In this document: piece after piece, positions 54,724 through 63,964 of the stretch
Layout of the letters: every line of letters starts with the position of its first letter
How positions within the stretch are numbered: position 1 is the stretch's first letter
Origin: Xiheimicrobium sp033763395
GTDB lineage: Bacteria > Myxococcota > Myxococcia > Myxococcales > Myxococcaceae
NCBI GenBank assembly: GCA_033763395.1
Contig: JANRKQ010000018.1
Location: 124,001-188,000, forward strand
Length of the DNA stretch: 64,000 nt
Reading direction: 5' to 3'
Notes under the pieces: generated by a model
What the model was told of the DNA's origin: nothing
The model's database searches: none
What the model saw: the letters and a program-made list of their open reading frames with translations, nothing else
Program-made: the position numbers and the translations under genes

Positions 54724-55346
54724 ACCACCCTTCGTTTCTGGCGCTCGACCACTTCGCGCTGGAGCCGCGCGCTGGCACCGTGCAGGCGCATGTCGACACC
54801 TGCAGCCAGTGCCGCGCGCACGTCGAGGCGGTTCGGGTCGCCACGCCGTTCCCCGCGGCGCTCGAGGCCCTCCCCCGCCGGCCAGGCGTCTGGCCCTGGC
54901 GCCCCGCGCTGGCCTTCGGCGGGTTGCTCGCCGCCGCGCTCGCCCTCGGCGTCGTGACGATGACCACCCCGTCGGCGCCCGCCGTCACCGCCAAGGGCGC
55001 GCCCGAGGTGGTGGTGTGGCTCAACCGCGGGGGCGTCGTCACGAAGTGGGCGGGCCAGCCGATTCGGGCAAAGGACGCGGTGCGGCTCGAGATCGCACCC
55101 GCCGGGCTCGACACGATCACCGTCTACGACGAGCGGCAGCAGACGATTCTGTACGCCGAGGGCGTCGCCCCGCACGGCACCAGCCTGACGCCCGCCTGGG
55201 CCTTCGACGGCCAGGCCGAAGTGGAACGGCTCCGCGTCATCGTCTCCCGGGGGCCCGTACCCCTGGAGGCGCTCCAGGGGGCCCAGTGCACCGCGCAGCG
55301 CGATCTGCTGTGCTCCCGTTTCGAACTCCGCCGCGAAGGCCCGTGA
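54720..55346 (+). CDS. zinc-finger anti-sigma factor
   Basis: A 208-residue protein. The ZAS-type finger is His24, Cys28, Cys31 (HVDTCSQC), then one membrane helix (about 68-86, LAFGGLLAAALALGVV) and a strand-rich outer domain of about 110 residues. It overlaps the sigma gene and precedes the caspase-like gene by 9 bp, so all three should share a message. Confidence 0.85.
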   Translation: MNHPSFLALDHFALEPRAGTVQAHVDTCSQCRAHVEAVRVATPFPAALEALPRRPGVWPWRPALAFGGLLAAALALGVVTMTTPSAPAVTAKGAPEVVVWLNRGGVVTKWAGQPIRAKDAVRLEIAPAGLDTITVYDERQQTILYAEGVAPHGTSLTPAWAFDGQAEVERLRVIVSRGPVPLEALQGAQCTAQRDLLCSRFELRREGP

Positions 55347-55355
55347 AAGGCGCTG

Positions 55356-56933
55356 ATGGTCACCCTCTTCCTCGCCGCGGTCATCGCTGCCGGGCCCACC
55401 GCCGGTCCACGGCGCGCGGTGATCGTCGCGTCGAACGCGCCGATGGAGGGTCGTGTCGCGCTCCGGTACGCCCATCAGGACGCGCGCGCGATGGCCGACG
55501 TGCTGATTCGCCACGGCGCCTTCGCAGCTGCCGACGTCGCGGTGCTGCTCGAGCCGGGGCCCCAGGCCGTGCTCGACGCCCTCGACGCGGCGAGAGCGGC
55601 CCTGGCGACGACGCCGGGAGACGGGCTCCTCGTGTTCTACTACTCGGGTCACGCGAGCCAGCGCGCGCTCTTCCCTTCCGGCGAGGCACTGCCGCTCGAC
55701 GCGCTGCGGAGTCGGCTCGCTGGAGGCGACACGGGGGTTCGCATCGGCATCATCGACGCCTGCCGCGGCGGAGGCTGGACGCTCGCCAAGGGGCTCACCC
55801 CGACCGAGCCCTTCGAGGTGGGGCTGCCGGGGCTCGCGAGCGAAGGCACCGCGCTGCTCGCCGCCAGCTCGGGCCTCGAGGACGCGCACGAGACCGAGAC
55901 GCTCCAGGGGAGCTTCTTCACCCACCACCTCGTCGCTGGACTGCGCGGCGCCGCCGACACGTCGGCCGATGGGCACGTCACCCTGTCCGAGGCGTTCGCC
56001 TACGCGAACCGGCTCACCATTCGTGACACCGCCAGCGTGTCGAGCGTGCCGCAGCACCCGAGCTTCGACCTGAGGCTCCGCGGCCGGCAGGACGTCGTGC
56101 TCACGAGCCATGGCTCGTCGACGACCCAGCTGGTGCTCAACCAGCGCGTCGGCCCACTCGAGGTGGTGCAGCTCTCGACGGGCCTCGCGGTGCTCGAGTC
56201 ACCGGCCGGCCAGAGGACCGTTCGAGCGGCGGTGCCCGAAGGGTCGTACCTCGTGCGCCGGTTGACCGATGGGCGAGTGCTATCGGCCGAGGTGCTCGTC
56301 CGCTCCGGTGAGACGGCCTCGGTCGACGAGGCGAGCCTCAAGGTGGTGGCGGCTGGCGTCATGCCTCGCAAAGGTCCATCGAGCGGTCTTCGCGGGCGAC
56401 ACCAGGTGTCCGTCGGCGCCGGGTTCGCGCCGTTCGACCCTGCGCTCGACGCCTGGACCATCGGCGTGCCGCTCTCGCTGGCGTACTCGTGGTTCTTCCA
56501 CTCCGCCTTCGCCTGGACGGTGTTCGAGGGGTCGCTCGTCATCACCAGCCCGCGCCCCCTTCCCGCCGAGGTCCGCACGGCCGCGATGCCCGCCACCTTC
56601 GTGTCGAGCGAGTGGGCCGCCTCGACCTCGCTGCGGTGGGAGCCCACGCTGCTCGCGCACGACACGGAGCTGCGGGCGGGGCTGGCCGTCGGCGGCGGTG
56701 CCCTGGGGCTGGTTCGTGGGAGCGCCGCCCATGGCACCTCGCTCGACCGGAGCGTGGCGCCGACCGTCGTCGTGGCCGCTGACCTGCTGTGGATGGGGGT
56801 GGCGCTCCTCGAGCACCTGGGCTTCGGCCTCAAGGTGTCCGTCTCGGAGCAGCTCGGCTTCGCCTCGACCGGCCTGGTGCACCTCTTGAGCCTCAACCTC
56901 GCCATCGTCTCGACGGTGGGCCCAGCGCGTTGA
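55356..56933 (+). CDS. caspase-fold (peptidase C14-like) exported protein
   Basis: A 525-residue protein. An N-terminal hydrophobic stretch (1-12) is a probable signal. The caspase fold (about 18-235) has His99 in YYSGHAS and Cys136 in IIDACRGG, the catalytic dyad, with a typical ALLAASSG strand after it. The C-terminal 280 residues are beta-rich and end in alternating hydrophobic strands, suggesting an outer-membrane barrel or beta domain. It follows an ECF sigma/anti-sigma pair, so expression is probably stress-controlled. Confidence 0.85.
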   Translation: MVTLFLAAVIAAGPTAGPRRAVIVASNAPMEGRVALRYAHQDARAMADVLIRHGAFAAADVAVLLEPGPQAVLDALDAARAALATTPGDGLLVFYYSGHASQRALFPSGEALPLDALRSRLAGGDTGVRIGIIDACRGGGWTLAKGLTPTEPFEVGLPGLASEGTALLAASSGLEDAHETETLQGSFFTHHLVAGLRGAADTSADGHVTLSEAFAYANRLTIRDTASVSSVPQHPSFDLRLRGRQDVVLTSHGSSTTQLVLNQRVGPLEVVQLSTGLAVLESPAGQRTVRAAVPEGSYLVRRLTDGRVLSAEVLVRSGETASVDEASLKVVAAGVMPRKGPSSGLRGRHQVSVGAGFAPFDPALDAWTIGVPLSLAYSWFFHSAFAWTVFEGSLVITSPRPLPAEVRTAAMPATFVSSEWAASTSLRWEPTLLAHDTELRAGLAVGGGALGLVRGSAAHGTSLDRSVAPTVVVAADLLWMGVALLEHLGFGLKVSVSEQLGFASTGLVHLLSLNLAIVSTVGPAR

Positions 56934-56975
56934 CGAAGCGTGGCCGGATCGGGTGCGGCCGTTCGTCTCACAGGC

Positions 56976-57260
56976 ATGACCCGAACGATCCTGCTGACGA
57001 TCATGCTGCTCCTGGGCTGTGGCGTGGACTCCGAAGTGCGCGCCACGGCGATTCGAGCGGGGCTGACGGAGAACGCCGTCAGCCGCTGCTTCACGTGCGC
57101 GGGGGCGTGCGTGTCGGCCCGACAGAAGCTGATCGATCGGCATGGGGTGAACCCCAACGACGTGTCGTGCGAGACGCCCCGCATCGTTGGCGCTGGTCGG
57201 CAGGTCGAGGCCTGTCGCGGGGCGCTGTGGGACGAGCTGGGCGTCGCGCTGGTTCCCTGA
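56976..57260 (+). CDS. small cysteine-rich lipoprotein
   Basis: A 94-residue protein from ATG 56976 with lipobox LLGC. The mature part has five further cysteines (CFTCAGAC among them). It could belong to the same region as the caspase operon but has a 42-bp gap. Function unknown. Confidence 0.65.
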   Translation: MTRTILLTIMLLLGCGVDSEVRATAIRAGLTENAVSRCFTCAGACVSARQKLIDRHGVNPNDVSCETPRIVGAGRQVEACRGALWDELGVALVP

Positions 57261-57265
57261 TGGCG

Positions 57266-58327
57266 TCAGCGCGTCTCGTTCACGGCGAGCACGCCCTGCC
57301 GCACCAGCTTGTGCAGCAGCTTCAGCGCGTCGACCTCTCGTTGCCCTGACGCCAGCACGATGGCCGACACGTCGAGCCCGGCGCGGGCCTGGTTCACCAG
57401 GTGCCGCTCCTCGGGCCTCAAGGTCTGCATCAACTCGGGCAGCTCGTTGACGTCGAGGCGCGCCACGGGGGGGATCTCGCGGTAGAGCGACGCGACGTGC
57501 TCGCGCTCGACCATGCGGGCGAACTCGCGCACACGCCGGTCCTGCGGGTCGCTCTTGAGCAGCGTCATGAAGACGAGGCCGGCGGCGTCGAACTGGCGCT
57601 CGCGGAGCAGAATCGCGCCCTGCTCGAGCATGTCGGCGACGGGGTCGGCCTGCGGGGCCTGCGCGCCCTCGACCGTCATCCGCCCGGCCTTCACGAGATC
57701 GAACACGGTGCGACCGACGAGGGTGCGGGGCAGCCCGAGCGCGAGCCACAGCCGCCCCAGCGAGAGCGAGCTCTCCTTCGAGACGACCTTGAGCACCACC
57801 CGATCGAGCGTCTGCGACGACGCGGGCCCGGGCACGGCGCGCAGCACGCGGGTGTCGTCGGGCAGGAGCCGCTCGACGTCCGACGCCTCGTCGAGCCGCT
57901 TCACCGACTCGAAAACAGCATGCCGGAGGGGCACCTCGAGCGAGACCCACTCGTCCTCGCCGCGATCGGGGTCTTCGGTCCAGTGGAAGCGGCCGCCCTG
58001 GGTCGCGGTGACGTCGGCGAGCGCGGCGATCAGGTCTTCTTCAGCCACCTGGCGCACGGCGGTCATCATCGCGGCGCTGGGCACCTGCCCGGCCTTGAGC
58101 GCCGCCACCACCTGCACGCCCTGAAACTCGTGGCCGACGTCGAGCACGCGGGCGATGCGCTCGTAGAGCCCCTGCGCGGCGGTGGCGACGATCTGCCCCC
58201 CGAGGAGGAACAGCTTGCGCTCGCCGGCGTCCCACGTGAGGTGGAGCGCTCCCGTCTTGCGTGACGCGTCGAGCCACTGGAGCAGCTCGGGCACCGGGTA
58301 GCTGGAGCAGTCTCCATGAAAGGCCAT
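57266..58327 (-). CDS. PATAN/DUF4388-domain protein
   Basis: A 353-residue cytosolic protein. The N-terminal 120 residues match DUF4388 (PATAN): PVPELLQWLDASRKTGALHL, then GERKLFLLGGQIVATAAQG. Such domains sit in signalling proteins of myxobacteria and cyanobacteria. A helical region and a C-terminal segment with HLVNQARAGLDVSAIVLAS follow. It is probably an adaptor. ATG 58327. Confidence 0.85.
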   Translation of the reverse strand: MAFHGDCSSYPVPELLQWLDASRKTGALHLTWDAGERKLFLLGGQIVATAAQGLYERIARVLDVGHEFQGVQVVAALKAGQVPSAAMMTAVRQVAEEDLIAALADVTATQGGRFHWTEDPDRGEDEWVSLEVPLRHAVFESVKRLDEASDVERLLPDDTRVLRAVPGPASSQTLDRVVLKVVSKESSLSLGRLWLALGLPRTLVGRTVFDLVKAGRMTVEGAQAPQADPVADMLEQGAILLRERQFDAAGLVFMTLLKSDPQDRRVREFARMVEREHVASLYREIPPVARLDVNELPELMQTLRPEERHLVNQARAGLDVSAIVLASGQREVDALKLLHKLVRQGVLAVNETR

Positions 58328-58406
58328 CGCGCGTATTGTACGGAAGCCACGCCCCCCGACGCGCACTCTTTTCACCCACACCCCCGTTCCAGCCACCCAG
58401 GCCGCC

Positions 58407-59327
58407 GTGCCCTCCCAGGTCGCCCTCCTCTTCATCGACGGTGTCGGCGTCGGCCAACGCGCACGCGAGGTGAACCCGCTCGCGCGCGAGGACTTCCTGC
58501 TCTCGCAGTTCGTGGACGGAACGGGCACCCCGCTCCCCGAGGGCGGCCGCCGCGTCGACGTCGACACCACCTTTCAGGTCCCCGGCCGGCCGCAGTCGGC
58601 GTCGAACCAGACGGCGATCTTCACGGGCCTGCCCGCCCCAAGGCTGATCGGCCGACACGTGCTGGGCTACCCGACGCGCCCGCTGGTGCAGCTCATCGAG
58701 TCGGGCTCCATCGCCGGGCAGCTCGTCGCCCGCGGCCGCCGCGCCACCTTCGCCAACGCCTACCCCGTGGGGTACCTCGACGCCCTCGCGCTGCCGCGCC
58801 GACCGGGCACCCTGGGCGCCTTCGTGATGCCGGCGAAGTACCAGCGGCGGCTCAAGCCCTCGGCCAGCACCCTCACCTTCTCGAGCGCGCAGGTCGCCCT
58901 CCGCACGCTCGACGACGCCGCCGCGGGCCAGGGCCTCACGCACGACATCGACGGAGCCGGCGCCCGCGCGCGTCGGTTCCCGGTCCCCGAGCGCACGCCT
59001 GAGGCAGCCGCGGCGATCTTCTGGGGGCTCGCCGAAGACTTCACCCTCTTCGAGCACTACCTCGCGGACGAGGCGGGCCACGCGCAGGATCTCGAGGCCG
59101 CGCTGGGCGCCCTGCGCACGTTCGATCGGTTCGCGCGCGAGGTGATCCACCTCCGCCCGCCGGGAGCCCAGGTGCTGATCGTCAGCGACCACGGCAACGT
59201 CGAAGATCTCTCGACCCGCAGCCACACGACGAACCGGGTCGCCGTGTTGAGCTTTGGCGACGAGCAGCCCGGCCCCCTCGAGACCGTCGCCGACGTCGGC
59301 GTGCAGGTGCTGCGGTGGCTCCCGTGA
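58407..59327 (+). CDS. alkaline-phosphatase-superfamily metalloenzyme
   Basis: A 306-residue protein in the phosphoglycerate-mutase/phosphopentomutase-like branch. Metal ligands: Asp in LLFIDGVGVG at the N-terminus, nucleophile Ser in RPQSASNQTAIFTG, and VSDHGNVEDLSTRSHTTN near the C-terminus. Start GTG 58407. It probably hydrolyses or transfers a phosphate ester; the substrate is unknown. Coupled to the next gene by GTGA. Confidence 0.82.
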   Translation: MPSQVALLFIDGVGVGQRAREVNPLAREDFLLSQFVDGTGTPLPEGGRRVDVDTTFQVPGRPQSASNQTAIFTGLPAPRLIGRHVLGYPTRPLVQLIESGSIAGQLVARGRRATFANAYPVGYLDALALPRRPGTLGAFVMPAKYQRRLKPSASTLTFSSAQVALRTLDDAAAGQGLTHDIDGAGARARRFPVPERTPEAAAAIFWGLAEDFTLFEHYLADEAGHAQDLEAALGALRTFDRFAREVIHLRPPGAQVLIVSDHGNVEDLSTRSHTTNRVAVLSFGDEQPGPLETVADVGVQVLRWLP

Positions 59328-60142
59328 GGTGGTGGGCGCTGGCGCTCGTGTTGGCGTCCGGGTGCGTGACGCCGTTGGCGGCGTTGTCTCGCACCAGCAC
59401 CGTCACGCCAGGCACTGCGCGCTTCGAGCTGAACAGCCTGCCGACGGCGGTGGAGGACGAGGCGCGCGTTCGCGGGGCGCTCGAGCGGGTGACGCCGCAG
59501 CTTCAGCGCTGGGGCGGGCTGCCCGTCACCGTCACCGTGCGCATCGCGCCGACGCACGACGAGCTCGAGCGCGCGGTCAACCGGCGTGGCTACGACTGGC
59601 TGCGCGCGTGGGCGCGGTACGACGATCTGATCATCCAGTCGCCCGGCACGTGGGCTGGCACCGACCGTGACGTGGACGAGCTGGTGCTGCACGAGCTCAC
59701 CCACTGCCTCCTCTTTCAGCAGAGCGGCACGGCGCGCGACTGGGCGTCGAAGCAGATCCCGCTGTGGTTTCGCGAGGGCATGGCGACGGTGACGGCGGAG
59801 CAAGGCCGTGGGCTCCCGTCGCTCGAAGATCTCGCCTCGTGGCTCGATCGCCACGCCGACCTCGACGTGTTCGGAGACGCCGAGCGCCTCTCCCGCGAGG
59901 CCTACGGGCCGATCTACGGCCTGTCATTTCACGCGATGCGCTTCCTCCTGAAGCGGCTGGGCGAGCCGTCGGTGACGGGCACGATGCTGGCGATGAAGGC
60001 AGGCCTGGGCTTCGACGCGGCGTTCGCGCGCGCCACGGGCTTCACGCCCGCGCAGTTCCAGACGGACTTCCTCAACTACCTCAAGCTGCGCGGCTTCCGC
60101 GGCTTCGGCCTCAAACGAACGCGCGGGCGCCTCATGCCCTGA
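59324..60142 (+). CDS. peptidase-MA-like zinc lipoprotein
   Basis: A 272-residue lipoprotein (lipobox ASGC) with zinc motif HELTH near residue 125 (VLHELTHCLLF), followed by LWFREGMATVTAEQ, which carries the third ligand, as in the MA-like peptidase clan. GTG 59324 overlaps the previous stop; GTG 59315 is an alternative. It may cleave envelope proteins. C-terminal end is basic (LKRTRGRLMP). Confidence 0.8.
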   Translation: MRWWALALVLASGCVTPLAALSRTSTVTPGTARFELNSLPTAVEDEARVRGALERVTPQLQRWGGLPVTVTVRIAPTHDELERAVNRRGYDWLRAWARYDDLIIQSPGTWAGTDRDVDELVLHELTHCLLFQQSGTARDWASKQIPLWFREGMATVTAEQGRGLPSLEDLASWLDRHADLDVFGDAERLSREAYGPIYGLSFHAMRFLLKRLGEPSVTGTMLAMKAGLGFDAAFARATGFTPAQFQTDFLNYLKLRGFRGFGLKRTRGRLMP

Positions 60143-60154
60143 CGGGTGCGTCTT

Positions 60155-60829
60155 TCACGCCACGCGCGCGACGGGCTCGCCCCAGTCGTCGACGCGCCAG
60201 CCCTTCCGCAGAGCGTGCCGTCGCAGGCGCGGATCCGGGTTGACCACGACCGCCGTTCCGACGGCCTCGAGCACGGGCAGATCGGTGAAGCTGTCGGTGT
60301 AGAAGAGGGCGGTCTCGAGGGTCGCCGACGCCCGCTCGGCCTCGGCGCGCGCGTGCACGAGCTTGCCTTCGCCGAAACACACGCGGCCCTCGACGAGGCC
60401 GGTGTGCAGCCCGTCGGCTCCGACCGCCAGCACGTTGCAGAGCACCGAATGGAAGCCGAGCTCGTCAGCGGCGAGGTGGCTCAAGTAGTTCGACGACGAG
60501 GTGAGCATCACCAGCCGGTCGCCGGCGCGCCGGTGCTGCTCGACGTGCTCGAGGGCGCCTGGCCTGAAGGTCTGCCGCACCTCGGCCCGGTAGAAGTCGG
60601 CCGTGCGGGCACGCAGGGCCTTTGCTGGCGTACCGCGAAGGTGGGTGACCGCCTCGGCCACCATGTCCTCGCCCGAGGCGAACCCGAGCTGGTACCGGGC
60701 GAGCCACCACATCGCGCGCATGGCCTGCCGCTTGGTGATGTGGCCGAGGGCGACCTCGCGGCGCACCCAGAGGGTGCCGGAGTTCACGGCCAGGAGCGTG
60801 CGATCGAGGTCGAAGAAGGCGAGGCGCAT
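60155..60829 (-). CDS. HAD-IB phosphatase (SerB-like)
   Basis: A 224-residue enzyme. HAD motif 1 FFDLDRTLLA, motif 2 LTSSSNYLS, and motif 4 YTDSFTDLPVLEAVG fit subfamily IB, which includes phosphoserine and other small-substrate phosphatases. A helical cap of about 90 residues follows motif 1. ATG 60829. Substrate not determined. Confidence 0.88.
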   Translation of the reverse strand: MRLAFFDLDRTLLAVNSGTLWVRREVALGHITKRQAMRAMWWLARYQLGFASGEDMVAEAVTHLRGTPAKALRARTADFYRAEVRQTFRPGALEHVEQHRRAGDRLVMLTSSSNYLSHLAADELGFHSVLCNVLAVGADGLHTGLVEGRVCFGEGKLVHARAEAERASATLETALFYTDSFTDLPVLEAVGTAVVVNPDPRLRRHALRKGWRVDDWGEPVARVA

Positions 60830-60888
60830 CGGCGGGAGCGGCGAGACGTTCTCAGAGCCCCGGCCCGAAGGCAAAGCCACCCGGACTG

Positions 60889-61860
60889 TCAGGGGCCTCC
60901 ATCGCGCGGAGCCGAGCGGGCTCCGGGCCGGGCAGCGGCGCCCCAGAAGCGGCGGCCTGGCGGGCTGGCCAGCAGCGTCGAGCGCACGCCCCCGTCCTCG
61001 ATCGACAGCCGGCTGATCCGCCCGACGTCGTTGAAGGCGTAGAGATCGTCGTCGAACGTCGCGAGCCCCCACACGTTCGCCAGCGCGATGGGGCCGAGCT
61101 GTTCGATCACCGCACCGGTGAGAGGGTCGATGCGCACCAGCTCGTCGGGGCGAGCCGAAGGCCAGGCGCGATCACGAACGCTCAAGAAGGTGCCGCCGTC
61201 GCTCAGCGCGGTGAGATCGCCGCTCGGCACCAGGCCGCCCGAGAGCGCGCTCGTGCCGAGGCGAGAGGCAAGGCCGTCGTTCGGGTCGAACTCCCAGTAG
61301 GCCGTCTCACCGTAGCCGACGAGGGTCTCGTTGAGCTGGTCGAGCACCCCGGCGGGCAGCACCGTGAGCGCAACCAGCGGCTCCGGAAGGCGCGAGACCG
61401 GCGTGCACGTGCCGGATTGCACGTTGACCCGAAAGAGCCCGAAGCCCGTGACGACCCACGCGCGGCCGCTGCGATCGATCGCCAGGTCCGTGGCGCCGCG
61501 GCAGGACAAGCCCGTCAGCCGGACCAGCGCCCCCGTGGCTGGAGCGAACGAGAAGAGCTGGTTCTCTTCGTTCACGTACAGCACGTCGCTCTGTGCGAGG
61601 CCGATCTCGGGCCGCCCGGCGTCGACTCCCGCATCGCGCCGCCCGGCGTCGACCACCCCCGCATCGGGGCCCCCCGCGTCAGGCCGTCCGGCATCGGCAC
61701 GGCCCGCGTCGACTCGGCCCGCGTCGACGACGGCTGCTGGCGCCGCCGGAGCGCTGGGAAAAAAATCGACCACCTCGGTGCGGCCGCAGCCCCAGATCAA
61801 CGCGGTCACCAACCAACGGGCTCGCACGGAGACAGTGTTCCACAGACCTGCCCGGGTCAT
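60889..61860 (-). CDS. lipoprotein-like beta-propeller with DAG repeat linker
   Basis: A 323-residue protein. A hydrophobic start (lipobox-like WGC) leads to a linker of VDAGR/PDAG repeats (about 45-85), like the linker in the metallopeptidase at 12513. The rest is strand-rich with propeller-type repeats (DLAIDRSGRAWVVTGFGLF, LATFDDDLYAFNDVGRISRL). ATG 61860, or GTG 61827. Probably exported. Confidence 0.75.
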   Translation of the reverse strand: MTRAGLWNTVSVRARWLVTALIWGCGRTEVVDFFPSAPAAPAAVVDAGRVDAGRADAGRPDAGGPDAGVVDAGRRDAGVDAGRPEIGLAQSDVLYVNEENQLFSFAPATGALVRLTGLSCRGATDLAIDRSGRAWVVTGFGLFRVNVQSGTCTPVSRLPEPLVALTVLPAGVLDQLNETLVGYGETAYWEFDPNDGLASRLGTSALSGGLVPSGDLTALSDGGTFLSVRDRAWPSARPDELVRIDPLTGAVIEQLGPIALANVWGLATFDDDLYAFNDVGRISRLSIEDGGVRSTLLASPPGRRFWGAAARPGARSAPRDGGP

Positions 61861-62010
61861 GGAAGGTTCGGGGGACGTCCTCCGCGAGCCCAGGGGACAT
61901 GGGGCCGTCGCTCGGAGGAGATCGACCCACCCTGATGCTCGAACCGCGCCTCCGCGGGCTCCACCCGCAGTCGAGCGGTCCAGAAAGTGACTTGAGGCGC
62001 CCCCGGAAGC

Positions 62011-62991
62011 TCACGCGAGGGGCAACGCGCTGTTCGCACCCGAGGCTTCGTCATGCCACGCCCGCACCGCTGCCGCGGCTGGGTCGTCTCGACTTCGTCC
62101 GAACGAGGCCTCGAAGCGACACGCAGCGAACCCGCGTGCCCTTGCCTCGTAGGCGTCGACCCACCGCGCGCGCGCCTCGAGGCGCTCCGGACGAACGGGC
62201 CAGACACCAGGACGTGGTCGCAGCGGCGTCGCGATGCCGATGCGCCACGGCTTCGCCGTCAGCCGGGCCCGAAAACACTTCTGCAGCGTGCACATGCGCT
62301 GGAAGGCCGGGTCGACCCGGAGCGCCTCGAAGAAGAACGCGACGTCACGGCTCGACGGGTCGAACCGCTGGTGGGTCACCAGCACACGAAAGCCAGCGGG
62401 GGTCCGGTAGAGATGGAGCCGCCAGTCGGGGTACGAGCGCGCGAAGCCCTCGATGCGAGCGCGAGCGACGGCCTGGGCGCCACCGCCAGCCACGAGGCGA
62501 AGCCGCCTCAGCGCGACGAAACCACCCACCACGCTCACCACGCCTCCCGCGCACGCGAGCGACGCCAACGCCAACCCGGCGCCCAGGAGACCAGACGCCA
62601 CGGCAGACCCGATGCCCACCACCCACCCACCCACCCAGACCGCGGCCGGCGGATCGCTCGGGGGCAGATCGACATCGGCGATCAACACGTCGGGCACGTT
62701 CAGGCAGCGCGCGCCGTAGCTGTTGCGGGTCACCACCGCGGCGCCACGCTCCTCGACGATCTCTTCCCGAATCGGGAGCCCGTCGGCGCCATTGTAGGGC
62801 ACCTTCTTCTCGCGCGCCGGCACCTTCACGCCACGGCGAACGCGGGCCATCGCCTCGGTGACGCGCTCCTCGGCGACCCGCTGCGCGTCGGCCTCGGCGA
62901 CGTTCGACCAGCCGAACCGGCGCAGCGTCACCTGACGGCCTTCGATGCGCTCCTGCAGCCGGGCCTCGGCCCAGAACCGGGGGACGATCAT
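62011..62991 (-). CDS. membrane protein with conserved RFGWSN-type N-terminus
   Basis: A 326-residue protein. The N-terminal soluble part has WAEARLQERIEGRQVTLRRFG and a basic stretch; two membrane helices lie at about 118-160. The C-terminus is soluble, with several Trp/Arg-rich strands. Family not recognised by me. It starts one base after the stop of the next gene, so they form an operon. Confidence 0.7.
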   Translation of the reverse strand: MIVPRFWAEARLQERIEGRQVTLRRFGWSNVAEADAQRVAEERVTEAMARVRRGVKVPAREKKVPYNGADGLPIREEIVEERGAAVVTRNSYGARCLNVPDVLIADVDLPPSDPPAAVWVGGWVVGIGSAVASGLLGAGLALASLACAGGVVSVVGGFVALRRLRLVAGGGAQAVARARIEGFARSYPDWRLHLYRTPAGFRVLVTHQRFDPSSRDVAFFFEALRVDPAFQRMCTLQKCFRARLTAKPWRIGIATPLRPRPGVWPVRPERLEARARWVDAYEARARGFAACRFEASFGRSRDDPAAAAVRAWHDEASGANSALPLA

Positions 62992-62992
62992 C

Positions 62993-63964
62993 TCAGCCCC
63001 GCACGAGCTCGAGCTCGACCGACCCCGCCAGCTTCAGCGACAGGAGCGCGCCGGTGACCTGCTCGGCCTCCTCGCGCGACAAGAGGTTGCGAAAGCCGTC
63101 TTCGTCGGCCACCTCGGCCTCGAGGACCGCGCCGCGCGACAGCCACCGCATCGTCAAGCCCGGCCGCAGGAGCACCAACGCCCCCTTCAAGGGCCAGAAC
63201 CAGGAGCGCGTCGTGAGCTCGACGACCAGCTCGGAGGGCTTCGGTCGAACGCGCGCCACGCCGTCGTCCGAATAGAGCGAGGGCGGCGCGAGCAGCGCGT
63301 CTTCGGTCGAATCGTCGAAGAGAAAGCCGTAGCGCGTCGGGCACCGCTGGCTCATCGCGAACAGCAGCAGCACCGCATCATCGGGAGTCGGCCGACGAAG
63401 GTGGAGAATTCGTCGGTCGCCCGGCAGCGTCCGCACCATCAGCTCGAGCAGCGGCGGCGCCACCTTCGCCTGCGCCTCGACGCGGCGACGGAGCGCTGCC
63501 TTCACCTCGTCGGTGGCCCTCGCGATCGCCGCCTCTGCGTCGGCCACGCCCGCCTCGAGCGCTGCCTTCGACGCCTCCCAACCACGGCGGGCCTCCTCGG
63601 CGAGGCGCTCGAGCTCCGAGGCCTTCACCAGCCCGGCGGGTCCGGTGGGCGAGCCCGAGGCCGCCTTCACCGCCCCGAGCAGCAGCGCGCCCTGCTCTTC
63701 CAGGCGAACGCGCTCGGCCGCCGACGTGGCGCGCAGCTCCGCCAGCTCAGCGCGCAGCGCGTCCCACGCCTCGTAGGCCGCCTCGATCGTCTCGGGCGCG
63801 TTCGCCAACGCCGACGCGGAGGCTGGCCCGAGGACGACAGGGGGCTCGATGAGCGAGGGCGGCGTCGCGGCGGGCGTGTCGACGGGCGTATCGCGCGGGA
63901 GCCGGTGGGGCGGCTCGGAATTCACGTCGGGCGGTCGAGACGGAGGGCGCTTCGAGCCAGCCAT
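62993..63964 (-). CDS. coiled-coil protein of unknown function
   Basis: A 323-residue soluble protein. A proline-rich start (1-50) is followed by a coiled coil (about 60-165, alanine/glutamate-rich) and a mixed C-terminal fold (about 175-320) with LLFAMSQRCPTRYGFLFD. It pairs by overlap with the upstream partial gene (TGATG) and nearly so with 62011-62991. Unknown function. Confidence 0.7.
   Translation of the reverse strand: MAGSKRPPSRPPDVNSEPPHRLPRDTPVDTPAATPPSLIEPPVVLGPASASALANAPETIEAAYEAWDALRAELAELRATSAAERVRLEEQGALLLGAVKAASGSPTGPAGLVKASELERLAEEARRGWEASKAALEAGVADAEAAIARATDEVKAALRRRVEAQAKVAPPLLELMVRTLPGDRRILHLRRPTPDDAVLLLFAMSQRCPTRYGFLFDDSTEDALLAPPSLYSDDGVARVRPKPSELVVELTTRSWFWPLKGALVLLRPGLTMRWLSRGAVLEAEVADEDGFRNLLSREEAEQVTGALLSLKLAGSVELELVRG

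Noticed and set aside
55356..56933. Caspase-type antiphage defence module
   Set aside because: No CRISPR, TPR-CHAT partner or other defence gene is adjacent; the sigma/anti-sigma context points to envelope stress.
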